Origin: Opitutaceae bacterium
GTDB taxonomy: Bacteria; Verrucomicrobiota; Verrucomicrobiia; Opitutales; Opitutaceae
Reading direction: 5' to 3'
DNA length: 32,108 nt
NCBI GenBank assembly: GCA_027482505.1
Contig: JAIXVY010000191.1
Span: 1-32,108, forward strand
In this document: positions 9,231 to 17,006 of the stretch, piece after piece
Layout: the number at the start of each line of letters is the position of its first letter
How positions within the stretch are numbered: position 1 is the stretch's first letter
Notes under the pieces: model-generated
What the model was told of the DNA's origin: nothing
Databases searched by the model: none
Seen by the model: the letters and a program-made list of their open reading frames with translations, nothing else
Translations under genes and position numbers: made by a program

Positions 9231-10073
9231 ATGCAGACGATCGGCGAACGCCTCGAAGAAGCCCGCAAGCGCAAGGGAATTTCCATCCGCGAAGCGGCCG
9301 AAGCCACCAAGATCCGGGGCGATTACCTGCACAAGTTCGAGAGCAACCAGTTCGATATAAAGCTGCCCGAAATCTACGTGCGCGGCTTCCTGCGCATCTA
9401 CTCGAACTTCCTCAAGCTCCCGGCCGACAAGATAGTAAACGACTACCTTTCCCTCGGTCTTGGCGAAGGCGGCAGGCCCGCCAGCCGCGGCCTCAATCGC
9501 GAGATCTACGGCAAGATGGAGATCTCGCACGCCACCGCCGGCGGAGCGAAAGCCGCCTCCGCGGCGGAGGGCTCGAACGCCGCGGCCAATGCGAACGCCG
9601 CCGATGCGGGCGCGCCCGCCCAGACCCGCCAGCCTTTCCAGCCGCGCATGCCGCTCGGCGGCCTTGATCGCGCCGCCCTGTTTTCGAAAAACGGCCTCTG
9701 GATCGGCATCGGCGCCGTCGTCGCCCTCGGTCTAATCGTCTGGGGCGTGGTCGCCATCGCCAGCGGCCCCTCGTCCCAACCCGCGCGGACCGAGACCGCC
9801 GCCACCACGGTGGCGGCCGATCCCGTTTACATCGTGGCCCTGCGCCCCGTGCAGGTCACCGGCGTGAAAAGCAAGGGCGACGGCCGCGACCTCGCGCCCA
9901 CCGCCCTGCCCGCCGCGCTCACCCAAGGCCAGCGCTACCCGCTGCCCAACGCCGCCATGCTCGTCTCCGTGAGCGCGCGCGACGCCGTGCAGATCGAGTT
10001 CAAGGGCGGCCGCTACGCCGCCAGCGGCACCGGACCGGGCACGCGCGACCTCGACTTCAGCGCCCAGCGCTGA
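9231..10073 (+). CDS. RodZ-like membrane protein with N-terminal helix-turn-helix
   Basis: A 280-residue protein. Residues 1-75 form the RodZ-type HTH (TIGERLEEARKRKGISIREAAEATKIRGDYLHKFESNQFDIKLPEIYVRGFLRIYSNFLKLP). This is the conserved cytoplasmic module that binds MreB in cell-shape control. A linker rich in Ala and Pro runs to about 155, and a single transmembrane helix follows (LWIGIGAVVALGLIVWGVVAIAS). The periplasmic tail of about 90 residues (VYIVALRPVQVTGVKS...YPLPNAAMLVSVSARDAVQIEFKGGRY) matches the position of the RodZ C-terminal beta domain and may be one. The gene lies 73 bp after amaP-like and shares orientation, so three envelope genes sit together. An NAETQRRG-type repeat follows immediately after it. 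Confidence 0.8.
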   Translation: MQTIGERLEEARKRKGISIREAAEATKIRGDYLHKFESNQFDIKLPEIYVRGFLRIYSNFLKLPADKIVNDYLSLGLGEGGRPASRGLNREIYGKMEISHATAGGAKAASAAEGSNAAANANAADAGAPAQTRQPFQPRMPLGGLDRAALFSKNGLWIGIGAVVALGLIVWGVVAIASGPSSQPARTETAATTVAADPVYIVALRPVQVTGVKSKGDGRDLAPTALPAALTQGQRYPLPNAAMLVSVSARDAVQIEFKGGRYAASGTGPGTRDLDFSAQR

Positions 10074-10095
10074 AAGTCCGGCCAACCCCGCTTTG

Positions 10096-10244
10096 ATTTT
10101 TCAACGCCGCGACGCGGAGGCGCGGAGAAAGAGACGCTGCGGTCGACCGCGAGGGTGATGGTGAGCGTTTTCCGCGCATCGAGCAGCCGTTGCCGGTGGT
10201 TTTTTCTTTGCGGGCTCCGCGCCTCCGCGTCTCTGCGTTAAAAT
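10096..10244. repeat. Intergenic inverted-repeat element, copy A (NAETQRRG-type)
   Basis: The left arm contains AACGCCGCGACGCGGAGGCG and the right arm is its near reverse complement, CGCCTCCGCGTCTCTGCGTT. The arms share an uninterrupted 17-base core, GACGCGGAGGCGCGGAG. They enclose about 75 bases of unrelated sequence. The right arm read on the minus strand, TTAACGCAGAGACGCGGAGG, recurs in the mnmE-mnmG gap. Spurious minus-strand ORFs across it contain LTQRRGGAEPAKKK, typical of this dispersed repeat class. Confidence 0.85.
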
Positions 10245-10273
10245 CCGTTTGGACTGGTTCGAAGCTGCGGCGC

Positions 10274-10672
10274 TCAGCCGCCGCACAGCGGACGCGTCCG
10301 CTCCGCCCATTCCTCCACCGGCCTGCCGCCGACCACGTGCTCGCGCACGATGCGCTCCACCCGCTCGGGCGTCGCGCGTCCATACCACACGCCCTCGGGA
10401 TAGACCACCAGCCACGGCCCGCCGGCGCACACCCGCAGGCATTCGGCCTTGCTGCGCAGCGCGTCCGCCCCGTGCGCCTTGCAGGCGGCCTTGAGCGCCT
10501 CCCACGAGGCCAGGCCCGCCTCCCGCGCGCAGCACTCCGGCCCGGGGCACAGGAACGCGTGCCTCCGCGCCTTCTCCAGGCCCATCTTGGCGAAGCCGGC
10601 GTCGATCCTGGCGCGTTCGTCGTTTCCTTGCTGCATGCCCGTCTTCTTGCGCGCCGGCGCGGCGGACGCCAT
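10274..10672 (-). CDS. Thioredoxin-fold [2Fe-2S] ferredoxin-like protein
   Basis: A 132-residue protein. The core HAFLCPGPECCAREAGLASWEALKAACKAHG, then LRSKAECLRVCAGGPWLVVYPEGVWYGRATPERVERIVREHVVGGRPVEEW is the (2Fe-2S) ferredoxin module also seen in HoxE/NuoE-like proteins and small free-standing ferredoxins. The four likely ligands are in CPGPECC and CLRVC. The alternative ATG at 10636 (MQQGNDERAR) would give 120 residues and remove overlap with the possible early start of the divergent gene. The protein is likely cytosolic and an electron carrier, but no reductase or partner is adjacent. The C-terminus ends in LCGG. Confidence 0.83.
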   Translation of the reverse strand: MASAAPARKKTGMQQGNDERARIDAGFAKMGLEKARRHAFLCPGPECCAREAGLASWEALKAACKAHGADALRSKAECLRVCAGGPWLVVYPEGVWYGRATPERVERIVREHVVGGRPVEEWAERTRPLCGG

Positions 10673-10682
10673 TTCTTTTACC

Positions 10683-11408
10683 GTGACGCCCCGCCTTCTC
10701 GCCGCGCTCCTCGCCGCCCTGCTCGCCCTCGCGCCGGCGAGCCGCGCCGCCGAGGTTCAGGCCCACGGCCTGCTCTTCGAGCACTGGGTTTGCGACACGT
10801 TTTTCGGCGGGTATCGGCCGGATGGATACACGCAAAAGTGGGACGTCCCCGCCCGGGCCAACCGCCTGCCCGACCCCGCCCTCGCGGGCCTGCCGGTCAA
10901 CCCGAAGGCGACGCGCCTCGGCGCGCCCGTGGGCCTGGGCGACGCCTTGCGCCAATACGACGTCGACGAGCCCTTCCTCCTCGTCCTCGGCTTCTGGGAG
11001 CAAAGCGGCCCGGGGCAAAAACGCTTCGTGAAAATCCTCGCCCCGCGGGTGGAGCCGGCCGCGTGGCGCGCGCTCTGGGGCCCGGTGACGCGCGCCGACC
11101 TGGAACGCCTCGACGCGGTGGTGAAGGACCGCTCGCTCTCCCCCGCCGAGGCCAGGCGCCGCGCGCAGTCTATGAAAGACAGGCCGCCCTTCTCGAAGGC
11201 CGTCTTCGTGCTCAACCCCAAGATCGACGAAAAGGGCCAGCGCCGCCTCCAATGCAGCCTGCGCTACGCCGACGCGCTGAAACACCTCGCCCCCGGCGTC
11301 TCGCCGGAGCCGGACGAGACGCCCGCGCTCTGGGGCGTGCCCTTTCCCGGCGCGGTCGATTCGGCCCCGCGGCGCTTTTCCCCGGACCCGGCCGTATCCG
11401 GGAAATAA
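10683..11408 (+). CDS. Exported conserved protein of unknown function
   Basis: A 241-residue protein from the GTG at 10683, which opens directly on a signal peptide (VTPRLLAALLAALLALAPASRAAEVQ). The in-frame ATG at 10635 would place 16 extra residues first, and the ORF-track start is a TTG far upstream that runs antisense to the ferredoxin gene. The mature part begins HGLLFEHWVCDTFFGGYRPDGYTQKWDVPARANRLPD, then GLGDALRQYDVDEPFLLVLGFWEQ. I do not recognise a family with an established reaction. The alternating GLLFExWV, YTxKWD and DALRQYD blocks are strongly patterned and look like conserved structure. It starts 10 bp from the divergent ferredoxin gene. An antisense ABC ATPase gene converges onto its 3' end with no gap. 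Confidence 0.7.
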   Translation: MTPRLLAALLAALLALAPASRAAEVQAHGLLFEHWVCDTFFGGYRPDGYTQKWDVPARANRLPDPALAGLPVNPKATRLGAPVGLGDALRQYDVDEPFLLVLGFWEQSGPGQKRFVKILAPRVEPAAWRALWGPVTRADLERLDAVVKDRSLSPAEARRRAQSMKDRPPFSKAVFVLNPKIDEKGQRRLQCSLRYADALKHLAPGVSPEPDETPALWGVPFPGAVDSAPRRFSPDPAVSGK

Positions 11409-12206
11409 TTACACCCCGGCCCGCAGCTCCAGCCGGGCGCCGCGCCGCGCCAGGCGGACGTCGGCGCCGAAGAGCTTCCCGAGGCTGGCGGAGGTGAGCG
11501 TGGCCGCGCGCGGTCCCGCCGCCGCCACCCGGCCCGCGCGGAGGAGAAGGGCGTGGGTGAAGGCCGGCGTGATCTCCTCCACATGGTGCGTCACCAAAAC
11601 CAGCCGAGGGCCGCGCGGCTCGCGCGCCAGCGCCTCGAGGCGGACCAGAAACGTCTCCCGCGCCACCGGATCGAGGCCGGCGCAAGGCTCGTCGAGGATG
11701 AGCAGGGCGGGCCGCGCCATCAGCGCGCGGGCGATCAGCACGCGCTGGCGCTCGCCCTGCGAAAGCACGCCCCAGGGCCGGTCGGCGAGGCCGGCCGCCC
11801 CGGCGCGGCGCAACTGCGCGCGCGCGGCCCGGGCCTCGGCCGGGGTCGGCTCTCCCCACAGGTCGAGTTGCGCGCGCGCCCCGCTGACCACGGTGCGCAG
11901 GGCCTCCTCGTGATCGGGCACGGAGGCGTTCAGGGCGCTGGAGACCAGGCCGACGCGGTGCCGGAGATCGCGCCAGTCGCAGGCGCCATATTCGTCGCCC
12001 AGCACCCGCACCGTCCCGGCGGAGGGCGTCAGGTAGCCCAGCAACACCTTGAGCAGCGAGGTCTTGCCGCAGCCGTTGGGGCCCAGCACCACCCAGTGCT
12101 CGCCGGGGCGCACCCGCCAGTCGATCCCGTCCAGCACCACCGCCCGGCCGCGCTCCACCCGCAACCCGGAGACGTCCAACACTTCGTCGCTTTTCGTTTC
12201 GCCCAT
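11409..12206 (-). CDS. ABC transporter ATP-binding protein (ModF/YlmA-like single-domain)
   Basis: A 265-residue ATPase from the ATG at 12206 (MGETKSDEVLDVSGLRVERGRAVVLDGIDW). The upstream 13 residues in the track look non-native. Walker A is GPNGCGKTS, the ABC signature is LSQGERQR, Walker B is ALLILDEPCAGLD and the switch histidine is in LVTHHVEEI. Such stand-alone ATPases with a DEPCAGLD Walker B and an HHVEEI segment are typical of the ModF/YlmA group. No permease is next to it, so its transport role, if any, cannot be stated. The start lies 144 bp from the divergent endonuclease-like gene. The stop meets the stop of the preceding unknown gene. Confidence 0.88.
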   Translation of the reverse strand: MGETKSDEVLDVSGLRVERGRAVVLDGIDWRVRPGEHWVVLGPNGCGKTSLLKVLLGYLTPSAGTVRVLGDEYGACDWRDLRHRVGLVSSALNASVPDHEEALRTVVSGARAQLDLWGEPTPAEARAARAQLRRAGAAGLADRPWGVLSQGERQRVLIARALMARPALLILDEPCAGLDPVARETFLVRLEALAREPRGPRLVLVTHHVEEITPAFTHALLLRAGRVAAAGPRAATLTSASLGKLFGADVRLARRGARLELRAGV

Positions 12207-12349
12207 GATGGGCCGAACCTGCGCCGCGGCGCGCCGGGCCGTCAACGCCGCCCGTGTCGCCCCGGTGTTTTCGTCGCCTTCACCGCAACGTTGCTTAGCA
12301 ACCTCGGCCTCAGCTTGGCGTCTCCGGGTTTTTCCCCATTCTCCCGCCC

Positions 12350-13870
12350 ATGTCGTTTTCGCTCCTCTCGCCGCGCGTCGCGGCCCTGTTAGCCGCGCTG
12401 CTGGCGCCCGTGGCCTTCGCCTCGCCCTTTTCCGTCGTGGCCTACAATGTGGAAAACCTCCACGACCTCGACGGCGTCGCGCTCTACGACGACTACCAAC
12501 CCGCCACCTGGACGCCCGAGCACCTGCGGGTGAAAACCGCCAACATCGCCCAGGTCCTGGCCCGGGTGAATAAGGGCGCGGGCCCCGAGATCGTCGCCTT
12601 CAACGAGATCGAGCTCGACCAGACCCCGGACTCCACCGTCGCGGACTATGACGCCTGGCTGGCCTCGGTGAAGGACACCACCGCCGCCGCCTTGCTCGCC
12701 AAGAGCCCCCTCCCGGCCGAGCTCGCCGGACTGCCCGCCGAGGCCTGGCTGCTCAAGGCGTGCGCCGACGCCGGCCTGGGGCCCTACCACGTCGCCGTCA
12801 CCGACGAGCGCCCGTCCAAGCACGAGGACGGCCGCGGCGCCGCGGTGCGCAACGTCCTGTTCTCCCGCTATCCAGTCACCGCGGTGAAAACCCACCGGCT
12901 GGTGAACGCGCGCGGCGTCCTCGAGGTCACCCTCGACGTCGAGGGCTCGCCGCTCACCGTCTTCGTCAACCACTGGAAATCCGGCGCCGGCGACGCCGCG
13001 CTGGAGGAAATCCGGCGCGACAACGCCCGCGTGCTGCGCGCCCGCATCGACGAGCTCCTGAAGGCCGACGCCAACGCCGACTTCATCGTCGCGGGCGACC
13101 TCAACTCGCACTACAACCAGAAGCAGCGCTATCGCGACATGCGCACCACCGGCATCAACGACGTGCTCGGCTCGCAAGGCAACGAACTCGCCCTGCGCGG
13201 CAAGGATCGCGATCTCTACAACCTCTGGTTCGAGCTGCCCTCCGACCAGCGCGGCTCCGACACCTTCCAGGGCGAGTGGGGCACGCTCATGCACCTCATC
13301 CTCTCGCGCGGCCTCTACGACCAGAACGGCGTGCAATACGAGGACGGCTCCTTCGCGGTCATGAAGTTCCCGGGCCTCAACGCCAACGGCCTCGGCCTGC
13401 CCAACCGCTGGTCGCGCGGCAAGGTGCCCGGCGGTTTCTCCGACCATTTCCCCATCTACGCCCGCTTCCGCGTGGTCGAGACGCGCGACAAGGACAAGTG
13501 GCTGCCCCTCACCCGCCCGAGCGAGACCGAGGACGGCCCGGCGGCCGCCGTGGCGGTCGAGACCGCGCCCGTCGATCTCTTCGCCAACGCCCTGCGCTTC
13601 GACAAGCTGCCCGCCGGCGCCAACGTGCGCGACGGCTCCTACAACGGCCGTATCTTCCTCGTGGAGGCGAAGTGCGCCGTGAACGAGCGGGGCCACGTGA
13701 AAGTGACCCTCGGCGGCGAGGAATACGACGTGTTCTCCCACCAGAAGGAAGTGCGCGACGAGGTGCGCAATCGCGCCCGTTCCGGACAGGTGGTCCGTTT
13801 CTACGGCGAGCTGGGCACCTTCCGCGGCAATTGGCAGCTCGTTCTCCACGGCAAGGAGTGGCTGCGCTGA
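12350..13870 (+). CDS. Exported endonuclease/exonuclease/phosphatase family protein with C-terminal OB-like domain
   Basis: A 506-residue protein with an N-terminal signal peptide (MSFSLLSPRVAALLAALLAPVAFAS). The EEP catalytic set is visible: the N of AYNVENLHD, the E of IVAFNEIELDQ, the H of FVNHWKSG, the D and N of VAGDLNSHYN and the DH of FSDHFPIYARF. Family members are divalent-metal phosphodiesterases that cleave nucleic acids or phospholipid headgroups. The last 100 residues (LFANALRFDKLPAGANVRDGSYNG to GNWQLVLHGKEWLR) are separate and resemble an OB-fold nucleic-acid-binding strand pattern. The combination with export suggests an extracellular nuclease, which is inference. Confidence 0.87.
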   Translation: MSFSLLSPRVAALLAALLAPVAFASPFSVVAYNVENLHDLDGVALYDDYQPATWTPEHLRVKTANIAQVLARVNKGAGPEIVAFNEIELDQTPDSTVADYDAWLASVKDTTAAALLAKSPLPAELAGLPAEAWLLKACADAGLGPYHVAVTDERPSKHEDGRGAAVRNVLFSRYPVTAVKTHRLVNARGVLEVTLDVEGSPLTVFVNHWKSGAGDAALEEIRRDNARVLRARIDELLKADANADFIVAGDLNSHYNQKQRYRDMRTTGINDVLGSQGNELALRGKDRDLYNLWFELPSDQRGSDTFQGEWGTLMHLILSRGLYDQNGVQYEDGSFAVMKFPGLNANGLGLPNRWSRGKVPGGFSDHFPIYARFRVVETRDKDKWLPLTRPSETEDGPAAAVAVETAPVDLFANALRFDKLPAGANVRDGSYNGRIFLVEAKCAVNERGHVKVTLGGEEYDVFSHQKEVRDEVRNRARSGQVVRFYGELGTFRGNWQLVLHGKEWLR

Positions 13871-13904
13871 GGCGCGGCGGTAGCGGTATTTTCCGACGGG
13901 CGGA

Positions 13905-13925
13905 GCCTGCGTTTGGCACGCAGGC
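13905..13925 (+). terminator. Hairpin downstream of the EEP gene
   Basis: A 7-bp stem GCCTGCG / CGCAGGC with loop TTTGGCA lies 35 bases past the EEP stop. There is no clear T-tract after it, so it is at best a weak terminator. Confidence 0.35.
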
Positions 13926-13968
13926 GGCTTGCGTTATCTTTACGTCCGTTTTAACGCATTCCATTCAC

Positions 13969-14487
13969 ATGAGCCAAATCGCCGAAGCCTTGGCCAAAGC
14001 CAAAGAGCGCACCGGAAAGGGCGTCCTTGCCGCCCCCGAGGGAGCCGCCTCCTTGTCGCCCGACCAAGTCGAGCGCGACGCCCGCCGCCGGCAGCGCCTT
14101 TGGGTGTTGGTGCTCGCGGCCGCCCTGCCCCTCACCGGCTTTGTGCTCTGGGCCAAACTTCGCGACGACACGGTGGTGGCGCCTCCCGCCGCGCCGGCCG
14201 CAACGGCCAACGCGGGAACGCAGGCCGGCGGCCCTGAGTGGCCCTCCGCCCCTTCCCCTTCTGCCCCGGCGGTCCAGATACCCGTTCAAAATCCCCAGAC
14301 CGTCCAGCTCGTCGCCGGGCTGGCGATCAGCGCGGTCATGCCCGGCGATCCCGCCCGCATCATGCTGGCCGGACGCGTGGTCCGCGCGGGAGATGCGATC
14401 GACGGTGGTCTGATTTTCTCCGGCGTGGCCGAGGGCCAGCTGCGCTTCACCGACGCCAACGGCGTGCTCTACACCCGTCGCTACTGA
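13969..14487 (+). CDS. GspB-like single-pass membrane protein
   Basis: A 172-residue protein starting at the ATG at 13969, where the composition and frame become protein-like. The longer track ORF from 12760 runs through the endonuclease gene in another frame and is a shadow. The N-terminus MSQIAEALAKAKERTGKG resembles the amphipathic IxxALxKAxxxR start of GspB-type proteins. One transmembrane helix follows (LWVLVLAAALPLTGFVLWAK), then a Pro/Ala-rich linker and a C-terminal domain, AGLAISAVMPGDPARIMLAGRVVRAGDAI...VAEGQLRFTDANGVLYTRRY, that has the INAI...P.RILING...GD.I...I...L.F.D..G..Y pattern of GspB/PilP-like pilot domains. Role in secretin assembly is therefore plausible. No other secretion genes are in the window. 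The gene converges on the next one with a 26-bp gap. Confidence 0.65.
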   Translation: MSQIAEALAKAKERTGKGVLAAPEGAASLSPDQVERDARRRQRLWVLVLAAALPLTGFVLWAKLRDDTVVAPPAAPAATANAGTQAGGPEWPSAPSPSAPAVQIPVQNPQTVQLVAGLAISAVMPGDPARIMLAGRVVRAGDAIDGGLIFSGVAEGQLRFTDANGVLYTRRY

Positions 14488-14513
14488 TTTCGCCGCCCAC
14501 GGCGCGCTCGGCG

Positions 14514-15407
14514 TTAGTCGTAGCGCGCCGCGCGGCCGAGGTAGTTGAGCGAAAGCATTTCCTTCCAGACCCGATAGCGCCCCTCGGAGCTGATGCGCCC
14601 GTGCTCCTCGTGCTCGGGCGTGGGCAGCAGAAATCCAAGCTGGGTGTTGAGCCGCTCCAGCTCCGCCTGCTGGGCGTTGACGTCGTCCAAGGGCTCCGTG
14701 GTCCAAGGCACGAGAGTCGACCCGGTGCGCGCCACGCGCTCGCGGTGGAGATTCAGCAGACGCGAAAAACTGCGGCGCCACGGACGGCGCTCCACCAGCC
14801 AGTTTTCCGGATAAAATCCCGCGAAGGGCAGATGATGGTTGTCCGTCACCACGCGCAGGCCGTCGGCGGTTTGGGTGGAGAGGTGCAGGCACACCGTCAC
14901 GTTGCCGGCGGGCTGGGGCAAAAACGTCACCTGAAGTCGCGTCGCGCCCTCGGTGTCGTGATAGAACGAGGCGCGCACGTGGATGCCGTCCGCCACCTCG
15001 GCGCGCAGGGCCTGCACGTTTTTGAAGCCCGCCGCGCGGATCTCCTCGCGAAGCTTGAGGAAACGCCCCTGCACCGGCCACTCGTCGCCGCCGCGGTTGA
15101 GCGTGAAGCGCGGGAACAGCGGCAGCGGGCTCACGCTCATGGCGTGGATGGCCAGCCAGTGATAGACGCTCTCCAGCATGAACCACCCGATGAGATGGGC
15201 GCCGAAAAGCACGGCGAAGGGCCGCTCGCTCCAGCCGAAGTGACGGCTGAGCTCGGCGGATCCGCCCGCCAGGACCAGCCAGCGCAGCCACCGATTCAGT
15301 ATGGCCAGGGCGGGCGACGCGAAGTGCTGGTTGAGGCGCAGCAGCATGAGCGAGCCCAGCATCGCGGGCACCAACAGAAGAATAGGTGTGAGGAGGGTTG
15401 CGTCCAA
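14514..15407 (-). CDS. Membrane protein of unknown function
   Basis: The open frame runs to a TTG at 15470, only two bases from the dnaN terminator T-tract. A second TTG at 15407 (LDATLLTPILLLVPAMLGSLM) starts on the first membrane segment and is used here. The next ATG, at 15362, would cut that segment. The first 120 residues contain about three hydrophobic segments, LTPILLLVPAMLGSLMLL, RWLRWLVLAGG and PFAVLFGAHLIGWFMLESVYHWLAI. The soluble rest has no recognised motif: GFKNVQALRAEVADGIHVRASFYHDTEGATRLQVTFLP, then YPENWLVERRPWRR and a C-terminal region with LERLNTQLGFLLPTPEHE. I do not recognise a family. A 9-bp inverted repeat at 14500-14530 overlaps its stop. Confidence 0.6.
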   Translation of the reverse strand: MDATLLTPILLLVPAMLGSLMLLRLNQHFASPALAILNRWLRWLVLAGGSAELSRHFGWSERPFAVLFGAHLIGWFMLESVYHWLAIHAMSVSPLPLFPRFTLNRGGDEWPVQGRFLKLREEIRAAGFKNVQALRAEVADGIHVRASFYHDTEGATRLQVTFLPQPAGNVTVCLHLSTQTADGLRVVTDNHHLPFAGFYPENWLVERRPWRRSFSRLLNLHRERVARTGSTLVPWTTEPLDDVNAQQAELERLNTQLGFLLPTPEHEEHGRISSEGRYRVWKEMLSLNYLGRAARYD

Positions 15408-15471
15408 GGGTCGGACAAGCTGCGGGAAAATTCCCCGGGGGACAAGCGCGGCCAACCGTAGGCCGGGCAAG

Positions 15472-15504
15472 AAAAACGCCCGCCGGTAAGGCCGGGCGGG
15501 CGTT
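15472..15504 (-). terminator. Intrinsic terminator after dnaN
   Basis: On the minus strand, AACGCCCGCC and GGCGGGCGTT form a perfect 10-bp stem with loop CGGCCTTACC, and a run of T residues follows. It lies 31 bases past the dnaN stop. Confidence 0.9.
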
Positions 15505-15534
15505 CTCCAAGCCGCGGCGGGGCGGCGGAAGCGT

Positions 15535-16659
15535 TTAGCTGATTCGCACGGGCATCACGACGCAGACGAAATTTTCGAGGGTCTTGAGGACGCCGGGACT
15601 CACCTCATCCTTCAGCTCGAAGTAAACCTCATCCTTGGTGAGGGCGCGGAGCGGGTCTATGATGAACTGGGGGTTGAACGCGACCTGGAGGTCGGGACCG
15701 CTGTAGGCGATCGCCATGCTCTCGTGCGCCTCGCCGAAGTCGGGACTGCTGGCGCTGATCTCGAGGAGATTGCTGGTGAGCTTCAGCTTCACGGAGTTGC
15801 TCTTGTCCGAGCACACGAGGGCGGCGCGGTGCACGCACTCGGTGAAGAGCTCGCGCTCGAGCTTCACGCGCTGGTGGGTCTCCTTCGGGATGACCTGCTG
15901 ATAGTTCGGGTAGTTGCCCTCGACGACCTTGCTGTAGAGGTAGATCGAGTCGACGAGACCGCTGTCGGGATTGTCGGCGTTGATCTGGAAGGCGGCGCGA
16001 CGGTCGTTGAAGGAGACCTTCAGCTTTTCGCCCTTGTCCAGCATGCGCAGGAGCTCGGAGACGGTCTTGGCGGGGAGGATGATGGCGCCGGCCTTCTCGG
16101 CGGGGACGTCCATTTCCTTGGAGATGAGGGCGAGGCGGCGTCCGTCGGTGGCGACAAGCGAGAGCTTGGCGTCGCGGAAATTGAAATACACGCCGTTGAG
16201 GATGTATCGCGTCTCGTCGGTCGACTGGGCGTAGGCGACGCTCTTGAGCATGCCGAGGAGTTCGCCCTGCTCGAGGGTGAATGTCTTGTCGTCGCCAAAG
16301 TCGGGCAGCGGGGGAAACTCTTCCTTGCCGATGCCCATGATGCGGAACACGGAGCCGCCGGAGGAAAGTTTGACCTGGTGGTTGGGCGCGGCGTCGAAGG
16401 CGACGTCGAGCTGGGGCAGCTCGCGGACGATGCCGGCGAGGCGCTTGACCGGAAGGGTGACCGAGCCGGTCTCCTTCACCTCGGCCTTGATCTTGGCGCG
16501 GATGCCGAGGTCGAGGTTGGTGGTGGTGAGGGTGATCCCGTCCTTCTCCGCCTCGATCAGCACGTTGCTGAGGATCGGCATCGTGGCCTTGGAGCCGACG
16601 ACGTTGAGCACCTGGGCAAGGCCGTTGCTGAAGTGATCGCGGTTGATCTTGAATTTCAT
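15535..16659 (-). CDS. dnaN: DNA polymerase III beta subunit (sliding clamp)
   Basis: A 374-residue protein from the ATG at 16659 ([37 protein letters not shown]). The track start adds 46 low-complexity residues. The three-domain clamp pattern is visible: [15 protein letters not shown] and [17 protein letters not shown] in domain 1, [13 protein letters not shown] and [14 protein letters not shown] in domain 2, and the C-terminal [15 protein letters not shown] and [10 protein letters not shown], which ends in the MPxRI signature. The clamp encircles DNA and tethers polymerases. It lies downstream of pssA, not next to dnaA, with a 340-bp leader and its own terminator. That leader carries tandem repeats described separately. 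Length fits the family. Confidence 0.97.
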   Translation of the reverse strand: MKFKINRDHFSNGLAQVLNVVGSKATMPILSNVLIEAEKDGITLTTTNLDLGIRAKIKAEVKETGSVTLPVKRLAGIVRELPQLDVAFDAAPNHQVKLSSGGSVFRIMGIGKEEFPPLPDFGDDKTFTLEQGELLGMLKSVAYAQSTDETRYILNGVYFNFRDAKLSLVATDGRRLALISKEMDVPAEKAGAIILPAKTVSELLRMLDKGEKLKVSFNDRRAAFQINADNPDSGLVDSIYLYSKVVEGNYPNYQQVIPKETHQRVKLERELFTECVHRAALVCSDKSNSVKLKLTSNLLEISASSPDFGEAHESMAIAYSGPDLQVAFNPQFIIDPLRALTKDEVYFELKDEVSPGVLKTLENFVCVVMPVRIS

Positions 16660-16999
16660 GAGGGGAGTCGAAGTCGAGGAGATGGGCGGTTTAGGCCGGC
16701 GGGAATGCGGGGAGGAAAAAGCCTCGGGCGGAATGTGCAAGGCGCGAGAGGCCGCGGAAAGGGCAAAAGCGCGCGGCGGGCGCGAGGTTTTGCACACAGT
16801 CTGATTTATTCAGTCTCTCTTTAGATAAGTCAGTCATCTCCTTAAGGGCTGCGAACAACTCCAACAACCGCCGCGCTCACCTCTGAAAACCGGGCCTCTC
16901 TCGCCTGCGAACAAGGCCTCGGGCGAAGCCGGCAACCTTCGGGTTTTGCGCAAGGCGCGGGTTGTTGGGCGTTGTTCACGACGTTGTTCACGAAGTCGT
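16660..16999 (-). promoter_or_regulatory. pssA-dnaN intergenic region, probable dnaN promoter region
   Basis: The 340 bases contain no credible gene. Near the dnaN end is an AT-rich patch (CTGATTTATTCAG with a CTGA/TCAG inverted repeat, and TTTAGATAAGTCAGTCATC), which is the most likely promoter zone. GTTGTT-type words recur further back and become regular tandem repeats beside the pssA stop. No intrinsic terminator for pssA is seen, so readthrough into dnaN is possible. Confidence 0.45.
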
Positions 17000-17006
17000 T
17001 CACATC
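16961..17006. repeat. 12-bp tandem repeat beside the pssA stop, upstream of dnaN
   Basis: GTTGTTCACGAC, GTTGTTCACGAA and GTCGTTCACATC lie head to tail at 16971-17006, preceded by a partial unit GTTGTTGGGC. Each unit contains a TTGTTCACG or TCGTTCACA core that matches 7 of 9 positions of the DnaA-box pattern TTWTNCACA. The last unit covers the pssA stop codon. Confidence 0.75.

Noticed and set aside
9714-9714. Long high-GC opposite-strand and alternate-frame ORFs such as 13951..15510, 12389..13849, 22631..24952 and 27314..29488
   Set aside because: They mirror well-supported genes, are rich in Gly/Arg/Ala low-complexity, and show no domain motifs. They are shadows of high GC third positions.
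10101-11285. 394-aa minus-strand ORF with LTQRRGGAEPAKKK
   Set aside because: It is composed of a repeat-element translation plus antisense reading of the exported unknown and the ferredoxin gene.
14500-14530. 9-bp inverted repeat between the GspB-like and membrane-protein genes as a terminator
   Set aside because: It has no T-tract and overlaps the end of the minus-strand gene, so it is noted in that entry but not called as a terminator.
16790-16860. LexA-type operator near dnaN
   Set aside because: The CTGA/TCAG arms are short and the spacing is ambiguous. The match is weak and not distinctive.
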